NCBI GenBank assembly: GCA_964397045.1
Contig: CAYNHF010000011.1
Coordinates: 66,358-130,357 of the forward strand
Direction: 5' to 3'
Length of the DNA stretch: 64,000 bases
From: CAYNHF01 sp964397045
Lineage (GTDB): Bacteria; Actinomycetota; Acidimicrobiia; Spongiisociales; UBA5794
Shown in pieces: positions 52,576 to 60,549 of the stretch. The translations under genes and the position numbers were made by a program. Within the stretch, counting starts at the first letter, position 1. Every line of letters starts with the position of its first letter. The notes under the pieces are model-generated. The model was not told the DNA's origin and did not search any database. It was given only the letters and a program-made list of their open reading frames with translations.

Positions 52576-53322
52576 ATGAGCGAATCTCAGGTGATTGCAT
52601 CTCGGAGGAACCCGCGGGTGGTCGCGGCGGCAGCTCTTCACCATGCGAAGGAGCGGAGCTCCCGGGGGTTGACGCTGCTGGAGGGCCACCATGTTGTCTC
52701 CGCGGCAATTCAGCGTGGCGCTCACCTCGAGGAAGTGTTCGTGCGAGAAGGCACGAGCCGGCTCCCCGCAGGGGGTCGCGAGCTCAACGTCATCGAGGTG
52801 ACCGATCCTGTATTGGAGCGTCTCGCCGGCACCGGGTCGCCTGCCGGCCCGATCGCCGTCATGAAGATTCCCGTATCAGCTCGGCTGGAAACGCACCCGA
52901 CCGTTGTGTTGTGCGGGATTGCAGACCCGGGAAATACCGGCACCCTGATCAGAACGGCTGCCGCATTCGGCTACCACGTCGCGGTGGCGCCGGGTTCGGC
53001 AGATCCCTGGAGTCCCAAAGTGCTGCGGTCGGCGGCGGGCGGGCACTTCTTCACCCGGATCACTCGACTCGGTGCGCAGTTGGACGCCGCCCTGAGCGCA
53101 GCAGATCTGCTGGGTGTGGCACTCGTCTCTCGCGACGGGCAGGATCTCGATGAAGCACTCGACGGAACCCTCGCGCTTCTGGTGGGGAGCGAAGCGCACG
53201 GCCTTGACGCCACCGCACTGGCTGCCGCACGTCAACGGGTCACCATTGCGATGGCACCTGGATCAGAGAGCCTCAATGCGGCAGTAGCCGGCGCCATCGC
53301 GATGCACCGGTACCGGCAGTGA
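52576..53322 (+). CDS. SpoU/TrmH-family rRNA 2'-O-methyltransferase
   Basis: SPOUT methyltransferase of 248 residues with a substrate-binding N-terminal domain (SRRNPRVVAAAALHHAKERSS). The knot motifs are GIADPGNTGTLIRTAAAFG, LLVGSEAHGLD and ESLNAAVAGAIAMHRYR, which hold S-adenosylmethionine and the catalytic Arg/Asn. Such genes follow rplT and precede pheS in most Actinomycetota (tsnR-like) and usually act on 23S rRNA; the exact nucleotide is unknown. The start is 52 bases after rplT without a strong Shine-Dalgarno. Confidence 0.9.
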   Translation: MSESQVIASRRNPRVVAAAALHHAKERSSRGLTLLEGHHVVSAAIQRGAHLEEVFVREGTSRLPAGGRELNVIEVTDPVLERLAGTGSPAGPIAVMKIPVSARLETHPTVVLCGIADPGNTGTLIRTAAAFGYHVAVAPGSADPWSPKVLRSAAGGHFFTRITRLGAQLDAALSAADLLGVALVSRDGQDLDEALDGTLALLVGSEAHGLDATALAAARQRVTIAMAPGSESLNAAVAGAIAMHRYRQ

Positions 53323-53353
53323 CGGACGGATGCCGCTGGCAGGTCGGGTCGGC

Positions 53354-54127
53354 ATGAACCCCTCGATCGACCGGGAACTCGAGCTGGCCTTGCGTCTCGC
53401 CGATGCGGCAGACGCGATCACGGTTCCGCGTTACCGATCCTCGGGGCTGCAGGTCGACGAGAAGCCGGATCACACGCCGGTGACGGAAGCCGACCGGGCT
53501 GCCGAGCGTGCCCTCAGGTCGCTTCTGGCGGCGGCACGACCCGACCACGGGGTGCTCGGCGAGGAGTTCGGCATATCGGGCACCGACACCGAGTGGCAAT
53601 GGGTGATCGATCCCATCGACGGTACGATGAACTACGTACGAGGGATCCCGGTGTGGGCGACGCTGATCGCGCTGGCACATCGAGGTCGTCCGGTGGTGGG
53701 CGTGGTGTCTGCCCCGCTGTTGCATCGCCGCTGGTGGGGTGGTTTGGGGATCGGGGCGTTCGGCGGCGGGGAGCGCATCAACGTCTCGGCGGTGAGCGCG
53801 CTCGAAAACGCCCAACTGTCGTTCAATGCGCTTCGGGATTTTGAGGAGCACGGTGGGCACGCCGCGATGACGTCGCTCCTGGCGAAGGTCTGGAGAGTCA
53901 GGGGGTTCGGCGACTTCTGGTCCCACATGCTGGTGGCTGAAGGCGCAGCGGACGTCGCGGTCGAAGCCACCGTCAAGCCATGGGACATGGCCGCGGTGCA
54001 GATTGTCGTCGAGGAGGCAGGAGGCCGCTTCAGCGACCTCGGCGGAGCTCCCGATTTCGGCGGAGGGAGCGCGTTGTCCACCAACGGGCTGTTGCACGAC
54101 AAGGTCCTGAGCTTCTTCGCATCGTGA
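53354..54127 (+). CDS. hisN: Inositol-monophosphatase-family phosphatase, likely histidinol-phosphatase
   Basis: Li-sensitive Mg-dependent phosphatase fold of 257 residues. Metal ligands are Glu70 (VLGEEFG), Asp86 and Asp89 (VIDPIDGTMNYVRG), and a later Asp in KPWDMAAVQIVVEEAGG. The N-terminal ELALRLADAADAIT and overall pattern are closest to actinobacterial HisN, which dephosphorylates histidinol phosphate; inositol or fructose bisphosphate are alternatives. ATG 53354 gives the usual N-terminus; ATG 53330 would add eight residues. It ends 93 bases before the pheST promoter. Confidence 0.85.
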   Translation: MNPSIDRELELALRLADAADAITVPRYRSSGLQVDEKPDHTPVTEADRAAERALRSLLAAARPDHGVLGEEFGISGTDTEWQWVIDPIDGTMNYVRGIPVWATLIALAHRGRPVVGVVSAPLLHRRWWGGLGIGAFGGGERINVSAVSALENAQLSFNALRDFEEHGGHAAMTSLLAKVWRVRGFGDFWSHMLVAEGAADVAVEATVKPWDMAAVQIVVEEAGGRFSDLGGAPDFGGGSALSTNGLLHDKVLSFFAS

Positions 54128-54220
54128 GGTGCTTCCGCCTTCTCTCCGGCGGGGCACGATGGGATCCGAGAGTCGCTTGTTCTATGAGCTGGGTCCGTGG
54201 GGCTGCTTTGCTACGGTCCC

Positions 54221-54249
54221 TTGAGGGAAGGCACCGGCTGAGATACACT
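54221..54249 (+). promoter_or_regulatory. Predicted promoter of the pheST operon
   Basis: TTGAGG (54221-54226), 17-base spacer, TACACT (54244-54249). The predicted start of transcription is at or within one base of the leader peptide ATG at 54257, so the leader would be translated from a leaderless mRNA. Confidence 0.65.
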
Positions 54250-54256
54250 CTGCGCA

Positions 54257-54325
54257 ATGTCTACCCGCCGATTTCTCGCGTTCTTCGTTACCCGGCCAAT
54301 CCGGGCTGTGCGCGACGTGTCCTGA
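54257..54325 (+). CDS. Phe-containing leader peptide of the pheST attenuator
   Basis: ATG at 54257 begins 22 codons encoding MSTRRFLAFFVTRPIRAVRD plus VS, with Phe codons at 54272, 54281 and 54284, the last two adjacent, and a TGA at 54323-54325. The frame ends just before a set of alternative hairpins and an intrinsic terminator, the layout of amino-acid attenuators. No Shine-Dalgarno is present; the promoter places the mRNA start at the ATG. It likely senses charging of tRNA-Phe. The peptide itself probably has no other role. Confidence 0.75.
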   Translation: MSTRRFLAFFVTRPIRAVRDVS

Positions 54326-54353
54326 CCGATATCACGACCAGCGCCCCGCCCGG
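54291..54353 (+). promoter_or_regulatory. Alternative pairing strands of the pheST attenuator
   Basis: Strand 1 CCCGG (54291-54295) can pair with strand 2 CCGGG (54300-54304). Strand 2, as CCGGGC (54301-54306), can also pair with GCCCGG (54348-54353), the 5' arm of the terminator. A ribosome stalled at the Phe codons would cover strand 1, freeing strand 2 to form the antiterminator. Confidence 0.7.
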
Positions 54354-54374
54354 AGCAGCCGCTCCGGGCTTTTT
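54348..54374 (+). terminator. Intrinsic terminator of the pheST attenuator
   Basis: A perfect 9-base-pair stem, GCCCGGAGC (54348-54356) with GCTCCGGGC (54361-54369), loop AGCC, followed by five T. It lies 47 bases before pheS and downstream of its promoter, so it must be bypassed for expression. Confidence 0.88.
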
Positions 54375-54420
54375 GCCGTGTGGAGTGCGTCCGCCCCGGC
54401 TCGCCTGGAAGGAGTGACCG

Positions 54421-55449
54421 ATGACTAACCTGACCGCCGCCATGGACCTCGCCGAGCAACTAGCTGCGCATCGCGCGGCCCAATCTCCCCGCATTGCAGG
54501 TGCGACCGGCCTCGAAGAACTCGACGAGGTCGAGGCTGAGGCGATCGGGAAACGATCTCTGATTGCGGCTGTCCGGCGGTCGCTGGGTGATCTCCCCCCC
54601 GATGAGCGGGGCCCCGCCGGGAGGTCGATCCAGGAGACAGCAGACACGCTGCGTGCGCAATTGGAAGCAAAGCGGGCCGAGATCGGTGCCGCCGAAGAAG
54701 CGAGGCAACTCGAAGCAGATCGCGCTGACGTGACGCTGCCTGGCAGGGTTCCGGGAGCAGGCACGTTGCACCTCGTCGAAGAGGCCATGAACGAGATCGT
54801 CGACATCTTCGTTTCCCTTGGTTATACGGTCGCTAAGGGGCCGGAAGCGGAGACCGAGTACTACAACTTCACCGCACTCAATATCCCCAAGACCCATCCG
54901 GCGCGTGCCGGGTCCGACACCATGTACCTCGACTACGGGAACACGCCGGAGGAGATCCTGCTGCGTACCCACACCTCACCGATGCAGGCGCGCTTCATGG
55001 AACAACATGACCCTCCGGTCCACGTGGTGGTGCCGGGGAGGGTGTACCGGCGTGATGCGCTCGATGCGACCCACATGCCCGTGTTTCACCAGGTCGAAGG
55101 TCTTGCGGTCGCCGACGACATCACGTTCGCGGACCTGAAAGGGACCCTCGCCTACTTTGCCAGGGAGTTCTTCGGGACCGGGACCGAGGTGAAGTTCCAA
55201 CCGGATCACTTCCCGTTCACTGAACCGTCTGCTCAGATGCATGCGTTCGCGATGGGGAGATGGATCGAGCTGCTCGGGTGCGGAATGGTGCACCCCGCGG
55301 TGTTCGAGCACGTCGGCTATGACCCCGACCAGGTCACAGGGTTCGCCTTCGGGATGGGCGCGGACCGCATGGCAATGGTGCGACACGGCATCAACGACCT
55401 CCGGTACATGTTCGATCCGGACCACAGGGTGCTGGAGCAGTACCGATGA
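54421..55449 (+). CDS. pheS: Phenylalanyl-tRNA synthetase alpha subunit
   Basis: Catalytic subunit of the (alpha-beta)2 enzyme (342 residues). An N-terminal coiled-coil domain for tRNA contact (about residues 1-100) precedes the class II core. VPGRVYRRDALDATHMPVFHQ is motif 2, FQPDHFPFTEPSAQM binds phenylalanine, and GFAFGMGADRMAMV is motif 3. ATG 54421 with GGAAGGAG at about 54408-54415. It overlaps pheT by ATGA. Expression is expected to be controlled by the attenuator just upstream. Confidence 0.96.
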   Translation: MTNLTAAMDLAEQLAAHRAAQSPRIAGATGLEELDEVEAEAIGKRSLIAAVRRSLGDLPPDERGPAGRSIQETADTLRAQLEAKRAEIGAAEEARQLEADRADVTLPGRVPGAGTLHLVEEAMNEIVDIFVSLGYTVAKGPEAETEYYNFTALNIPKTHPARAGSDTMYLDYGNTPEEILLRTHTSPMQARFMEQHDPPVHVVVPGRVYRRDALDATHMPVFHQVEGLAVADDITFADLKGTLAYFAREFFGTGTEVKFQPDHFPFTEPSAQMHAFAMGRWIELLGCGMVHPAVFEHVGYDPDQVTGFAFGMGADRMAMVRHGINDLRYMFDPDHRVLEQYR

Positions 55450-57845
55450 AATTGACACTGAACTGGCTACGCGATTTCGTTGATCTGCCGACCTCCGACC
55501 CCGAGGTACTGCGGGAAGTGTTCGACAACCTCGGGTACGAAGTCGAGGAAATGGCAGAGCTGCTTCCCTCGTTCCGGGGCGTCGTCATCGGCAGGGTGGA
55601 ATCGATCGCAGCTCACCCGGACGCAGACAAGATCCGGGTCTGCCAGGTCGACGTCGGCGGTGAGGTGCTCGAGATCATCTGTGGCGCATGGAACTTCGAC
55701 GAGGGCGCTGTGGTTCCTGTGGCGGTGCCCGGGGCCATGCTCGGAGGGGAGTTCGAGATTACCCGCCGCGAGATTCGCGGCGTGGTGTCCAACGGCATGA
55801 TTTGCTCCGAACAGGAACTCGAGATCGGAGAGGACTCGGCTGGGATCATGGTGCTCAACGCCGATTACCCGGAAGCCGCCCAACGAATCGGACAGGACTT
55901 CGCCGGACTGCTCGAGTATCCGGATACGTACTTCGAGATCGACATCAACCCGAACCGCCCGGACACGATGTCGGTGCTCGGTCTGGCGCGGGAGTTGGCC
56001 GCATACTTCGAGGTTTCGCTGCGAGAGCCAGACGTTGTGCTGGACCTACAGGAGCCTTCGTCTGCAGTTTCCGTCGCGATCGAAGACGTCGTGGCGTGCC
56101 CCCGCTTCACAGCGCGCGAGGTGTGCAACATCGTCATTGGCCCTTCGCCTCACTGGCTGCGCGCCAGGCTCATTGCGGCCGGGGTACGACCGATCAGCAA
56201 TGTCGTGGATGCAAGCAACTATGCCATGATCGAGATCGGCCATCCCACCCACGCGTTCGATGCAGACCGCCTCGGTGACCGAATCGTCGTGAGGCGGGCA
56301 CACGAAGGAGAAACGATCGTCACGCTCGACGACATCGAGCGAGAGCTCGTCTCTTCCGACATCGTCGTTACCGATGGTCAGCGCCCTGTTGCCATCGGCG
56401 GCGTCATGGGCGGGGCAGACACCGAAGTCCACGATGGCACCACCAGGGTTGTGGTCGAGGCCGCGTACTGGGATCCACCTTCGATCATGCTGACATCGAA
56501 GCGGCTCGGGTTGCGGTCGGAGGCCTCGGCGCGCTTCGAGCGGGGCATGGATCCAGATTTCTGCGACGTAGCCGCAGATCGAGTTGCACAGCTGCTTGTT
56601 GAGATCGCAGGTGGCGCTGCGGTCGCCGGACTCATCGACGCCTACCCGGAGCCAATCCGACCGCGCCACATCGAGCTTGCGGCAGCGGAGGTGACGAGGG
56701 TATTGGGTGCTGCCATCCCGGAGCAACAAGTCGCCGCCATCCTCACCAGGACCGGTTTCGGGGTGACGGGGACGGATCCCATGGATGTCGAAGTGCCGAC
56801 GCGCCGTCCGGACGTCAGTCGTCCGGTCGACCTGATCGAAGATGTGGCCCGCTTGTACGGATACGACAATCTGCCGGATCGAGTGGCAACCGGCCTGGGG
56901 GGTGGGCTTCCGGCTGCGGAAGTTCAACTGCGCAAGGTGCGTCGCCTGCTCGTTGGTGCCGGCTACAGCGAGACCTTGCTGTTCTCTTTCCTGGGACGGG
57001 CCGACCTCGATGCCATGCAGCTGCCTGCGGACGATCCCAGACGCCGTGGGGTTGGAGTGGTGCGCCCGATCAACGAAGACGAAGGGGTGCTGCGGACGAC
57101 ACTGCTGCCGGGGCTGCTGAAGGCCGCTGCCGTCAACCTGGGTCGCCACCTTGCCGGGGCTCGGCTCTTCGAGATCGGTTCGGTATTTCTCGCAGGCGAG
57201 GGCAAGCTGCCCGATCAACCCTCACATCTGGCTTTCGTTGGTGCCGGTGACGTCGCAGGTTGGTGGATGGAGGCGGCCTCGGTCCCCGACGTCTGGGACG
57301 GCCTCGGGCTCGTCCGCCTGCTGACCGAGTCAATGCGGGTGCCCGGAGTCGAACTGCTACCTTCGACAGCCCCCGGTTTCCATCCCGGCCGCTGTGCCGA
57401 GATCCGGGTAGAAGGCGAGACCGTGGGGATCGTGGGCGAAGTGCTTCCATCGGTGGCAGCCGGCTTCGGCCTCAAGGGCAGAGTGATGGCTGGGGAGATG
57501 CGACTCGACGCGCTGGTACGTGAAGCGTTGCCCTGGAATTTCGACCCGCCGAGCACCTACCCGCCCGCCATCTTCGACCTCGCGTTCGAGGTCGACGCCG
57601 GGGTGCCGGCAGGGGCAGTGCTGGAAGCGGTCGATGCCGCAGCAGGAGAGGTGCTCGAACGCAGCGACCTTTTCGATGTCTTCTCCGGTGACCCGGTGCC
57701 CCCGGGACGTAAGAGCCTGGCGATTCGACTCACCTTGCGGGCACCGGATCGAACGCTGACGGACGAAGAGGTGGGCCCGATTCGGCGCGAGGTCGTGGCG
57801 CAGGTCTCGGAAACGACCGGCGCGTCCTTGCGCGGAGAGGTGTGA
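55446..57845 (+). CDS. pheT: Phenylalanyl-tRNA synthetase beta subunit
   Basis: Large subunit of 799 residues. The N-terminal EMAP-like tRNA-binding domain (HPDADKIRVCQVDVGGEVL, residues about 60-80), the B3/B4 editing module, the B5 DNA-binding-like domain and the C-terminal ferredoxin-like anticodon-binding domain (FDVFSGDPVPPGRKSLAIRL) are in normal order. Its inactive class II-like core is around 480-690. It starts within the pheS stop (ATGA) and argF begins one base after its stop. No insertions or breaks. Confidence 0.95.
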   Translation: MKLTLNWLRDFVDLPTSDPEVLREVFDNLGYEVEEMAELLPSFRGVVIGRVESIAAHPDADKIRVCQVDVGGEVLEIICGAWNFDEGAVVPVAVPGAMLGGEFEITRREIRGVVSNGMICSEQELEIGEDSAGIMVLNADYPEAAQRIGQDFAGLLEYPDTYFEIDINPNRPDTMSVLGLARELAAYFEVSLREPDVVLDLQEPSSAVSVAIEDVVACPRFTAREVCNIVIGPSPHWLRARLIAAGVRPISNVVDASNYAMIEIGHPTHAFDADRLGDRIVVRRAHEGETIVTLDDIERELVSSDIVVTDGQRPVAIGGVMGGADTEVHDGTTRVVVEAAYWDPPSIMLTSKRLGLRSEASARFERGMDPDFCDVAADRVAQLLVEIAGGAAVAGLIDAYPEPIRPRHIELAAAEVTRVLGAAIPEQQVAAILTRTGFGVTGTDPMDVEVPTRRPDVSRPVDLIEDVARLYGYDNLPDRVATGLGGGLPAAEVQLRKVRRLLVGAGYSETLLFSFLGRADLDAMQLPADDPRRRGVGVVRPINEDEGVLRTTLLPGLLKAAAVNLGRHLAGARLFEIGSVFLAGEGKLPDQPSHLAFVGAGDVAGWWMEAASVPDVWDGLGLVRLLTESMRVPGVELLPSTAPGFHPGRCAEIRVEGETVGIVGEVLPSVAAGFGLKGRVMAGEMRLDALVREALPWNFDPPSTYPPAIFDLAFEVDAGVPAGAVLEAVDAAAGEVLERSDLFDVFSGDPVPPGRKSLAIRLTLRAPDRTLTDEEVGPIRREVVAQVSETTGASLRGEV

Positions 57846-57846
57846 A

Positions 57847-58758
57847 ATGGACTTACTGATGGTGTCCGATCTGGGCTCAGCCGGGCTGGCTGCGGTGCTC
57901 GGGTTCTCGGCGCAAGCGAAGGCGAACCCAGCACAGTACGCACACGCACTCGATGGCAGCAGGGTGGGGCTCTTTTTCGAGAAGCCTTCCACCCGGACCC
58001 GGGTGTCGTGTGAGGTGGCGACGGTTGATCTGGGTGCTCATCCGGTGGTGCTGAAGGCGGACGAAGTAGGCCTCGGCAAGCGAGAGGCCGTGGCAGACGT
58101 GGCTCGCACCCTCGATCGGTATCTCGACGTTCTGGCGATGCGGGTGTTCTCTCATCGGAACCTCGAGGTCATTGCCGAGTACGCGGAAGCCCCCGTCATC
58201 AACCTGCTGTCGGACCGTTCCCACCCCTGTCAGGCTCTCGCCGACCTCCAGACCATTGCAGAGCACAGGCAGCTCGCCGGGACCACGATCACCTTCATCG
58301 GAGACGGGAACAATGTGGCCCACTCTCTGATGATTGCCGGTGGCATGGCAGGTATGACGGTGCGGATCGTGACACCACCGGGCTATGGACCGGCTGAGGA
58401 CGTCGTGGCCCAAGCGAGCGCTCTTGCAGCAGAGGCAGGTGGGGAGATCGTTGTAGGCACCGACGTACGTGAGCTGGTCGCAGGCACCGACGTGGTGTAC
58501 ACCGATGTGTGGGCCTCGATGGGCCAGGAATCCGAAGCTGCGGAACGACAAGCACTGTTTACCCAGTACCAGGTCGATCTGGGTCTCTTCGAATTGGCCT
58601 CCCCTGAGGCACTGTTCCTGCACTGCCTGCCTGCGCACCGTGATGAGGAAGTCACCAACGAGGTCATCGAACATGGTCGCTCCCTCGTCTTCGATCAGGC
58701 GGAGAACCGAATGCACGCGTTCAAAGGATTGTTGTTGTATCTCGCCGCGGAGCGATGA
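57847..58758 (+). CDS. argF: Ornithine carbamoyltransferase
   Basis: Makes citrulline from ornithine and carbamoyl phosphate (303 residues). The carbamoyl-phosphate motif STRTR is at residues 48-52 (FFEKPSTRTRVSCEVA), HPCQALADLQTI follows, the ornithine loop is DVWASMGQE, and HCLPAHRDEEV holds the catalytic Cys. In mycobacteria the region after pheT holds argC-J-B-D-F-R-G-H; only argF is left here, so the remaining arginine genes must be elsewhere or absent. Coupled with mpg by ATGA. Confidence 0.93.
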   Translation: MDLLMVSDLGSAGLAAVLGFSAQAKANPAQYAHALDGSRVGLFFEKPSTRTRVSCEVATVDLGAHPVVLKADEVGLGKREAVADVARTLDRYLDVLAMRVFSHRNLEVIAEYAEAPVINLLSDRSHPCQALADLQTIAEHRQLAGTTITFIGDGNNVAHSLMIAGGMAGMTVRIVTPPGYGPAEDVVAQASALAAEAGGEIVVGTDVRELVAGTDVVYTDVWASMGQESEAAERQALFTQYQVDLGLFELASPEALFLHCLPAHRDEEVTNEVIEHGRSLVFDQAENRMHAFKGLLLYLAAER

Positions 58759-59315
58759 TCCGGGAAGCAGCCAATGTCGAGGAGCTCCTCACGGGACCGG
58801 TGTGGGAGGTGGCACCGCGACTCCTGGGCTCGAAGGTAACGACGAGTTTCGCCGGTCGCCTCACCTCGGTGATGCTCACAGAGGTCGAGGCATATGCGGG
58901 CGCGGACGATCCGGCCAGCCACGCCTATCGCGGAGAAACCCCGCGTAACCGTTCCATGTTCGGTCCGACGGGGACGCTCTATGTTTATCGGTCCTACGGA
59001 ATTCATTGGTGCATGAACATCGTGGTGGGCGGGGCGGGGACTGCCCACGCGGTCCTGCTGCGAGGCGGCAAGCCCACCGCGGGGATCGACACGATGGAAT
59101 CACGACGGGGAAGAAGCGACCACCTGGCAGACGGCCCCGGCAAGCTGTGTCAAGCGTTGGCGGTCGATGGGGCAGCCGACGGCTCTTCGGTGTCCACAGG
59201 CCCTGTGTTAGTCACACCGGGCGAGTTGCCGCCGCACGCGACCGTGACGGCCACGCCGCGAGTCGGCATCTCTCGAGCGATTGACGTCCCGTGGCGCTGG
59301 GTAGTCACCGGATGA
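58755..59315 (+). CDS. 3-methyladenine DNA glycosylase (AAG/MPG family)
   Basis: Monofunctional alkyl-base excision enzyme of 186 residues related to human AAG. The core LTEVEAYAGADDPASHAYRG contains the catalytic Glu, and RNRSMFGPTGTLYVYRSYGIHWCMNIV holds the intercalating Tyr region (in two blocks). RRGR and GPGKLCQAL are further conserved parts. It is placed between argF and tyrS as in mycobacteria. ATG overlaps the argF stop; its own stop overlaps a possible ATG start of tyrS. Confidence 0.92.
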   Translation: MIREAANVEELLTGPVWEVAPRLLGSKVTTSFAGRLTSVMLTEVEAYAGADDPASHAYRGETPRNRSMFGPTGTLYVYRSYGIHWCMNIVVGGAGTAHAVLLRGGKPTAGIDTMESRRGRSDHLADGPGKLCQALAVDGAADGSSVSTGPVLVTPGELPPHATVTATPRVGISRAIDVPWRWVVTG

Positions 59316-59341
59316 AGGCGGAGGGTCTACCCTTCCGGGCC

Positions 59342-60547
59342 ATGTCAGGTGCGATGTCTCCCGAAGCTCAAGTGGCTTACCTCACCGACGGGATCGATAC
59401 GCTGCTCCCGGAGGGTGAACTGCTGGACCGGATCGCGGAGGGCCGCTCCCTCCGTGTGAAGCTCGGAGTGGACCCGACCGCCCCCGATGTGACCCTGGGC
59501 TGGGCAGTTGTCTTCCGGCTGCTGCGCAAGTTCCAGGAGTGCGGGCACGTCGCGGTACTCATCGTCGGCGACTTCACCGCCCAGGTCGGAGATCCTTCCG
59601 GCCAAGGGGCGACGCGCAAGCGCTTGGGACCAGGCGAAGTGGGGGAGTATGCGAGCGGAGTGGTGGGCACCATCCGTGAGATGCTGCTACCCGAACGACT
59701 GGAGATTCGTCACAATTCGGAGTGGCTGGCGGAACTCGACATGCACGACGTGCTCGAGCTGATGGCGTACTTCACAGTTGCGAGGATTATGGATCGCGAC
59801 GACTTCACCAACCGCTGGGAGGCTCACCAGCCGATCTCATTGATCGAGTTCATGTATCCGTTGCTCCAGGCGAAGGACTCGGTGGCGGTGGAAGCCGACA
59901 TCGAACTGGGTGGCAGCGACCAACTCTTCAATAACCTCGTCGGGCGCGACCTCCAGGAACGGGTCGGGCAGCGAGGACAGATGGTGATGACGGTTCCCCT
60001 CCTGGTGGGCACGGACGGCAAGAAGAAGATGTCGCAGTCGCTGGGAAACTACATCTCGGTGAAGGATGCTCCGGAGGAGATATTCGGCAAGACCATGAGT
60101 ATTCCGGATGACGTCATGGAAGAGTGGTTTGTGCTGGCAGCCGGTAGACCGGTGGCAGAGGCGACAGATTTGATGAGCCGGATCGCGACCGGGGATCTCC
60201 ATCCGGGTCAGGCCAAACGGCAACTCGCGCGAGAAGTCGTCACGATCTACTGGGACGCGGCGGCAGCCGCGCAAGCAGAAGCTGCTTTCGATGCTGTGTT
60301 CAAGAGTCATCAGGCACCAGATGAGGTCGCCGAGTTCGCGCTGCCCGCAAGTGACTCCATATGGATTCCAGCTCTGCTCAGAGAAGCCGGCATGGTGACC
60401 TCCAACAGCGAAGGCCGCCGGATGTTGGGGCAGGGTGCCGTCAAGCTCGATGGAGCGCGTGTCGAGGCCGAGGAGCTTGCCAGGACCGAACTGGTCGGGG
60501 GCATTCTCCAGGTGGGGAAGCGGCGCTTCGTCCGGCTGCTGGGCTGA
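59342..60547 (+). CDS. tyrS: Tyrosyl-tRNA synthetase with altered HIGH motif
   Basis: Class I synthetase of about 401 residues from ATG 59342; ATG 59312 (ATGA with mpg) and ATG 59354 are alternatives. VGDFTAQVGDPSGQ, SLIEFMYPLLQAKDS, IELGGSDQLFNN and KKKMSQSLGNY (KMSKS loop) are typical of the TyrZ-like bacterial group. The HIGH motif position reads TLGW (residues 51-54 after PTAPDV), so both His are replaced. The C-terminal S4-like domain (EGRRMLGQGAVKLDG) is present. Only two bases separate its stop from the stop of the oppositely oriented permease gene. Confidence 0.93.
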   Translation: MSGAMSPEAQVAYLTDGIDTLLPEGELLDRIAEGRSLRVKLGVDPTAPDVTLGWAVVFRLLRKFQECGHVAVLIVGDFTAQVGDPSGQGATRKRLGPGEVGEYASGVVGTIREMLLPERLEIRHNSEWLAELDMHDVLELMAYFTVARIMDRDDFTNRWEAHQPISLIEFMYPLLQAKDSVAVEADIELGGSDQLFNNLVGRDLQERVGQRGQMVMTVPLLVGTDGKKKMSQSLGNYISVKDAPEEIFGKTMSIPDDVMEEWFVLAAGRPVAEATDLMSRIATGDLHPGQAKRQLAREVVTIYWDAAAAAQAEAAFDAVFKSHQAPDEVAEFALPASDSIWIPALLREAGMVTSNSEGRRMLGQGAVKLDGARVEAEELARTELVGGILQVGKRRFVRLLG

Positions 60548-60549
60548 AC

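Noticed and set aside
60548..60549. Possible bidirectional terminator between tyrS and the permease gene
   Set aside because: Only two bases separate the stops and I found no hairpin with T runs on either side.
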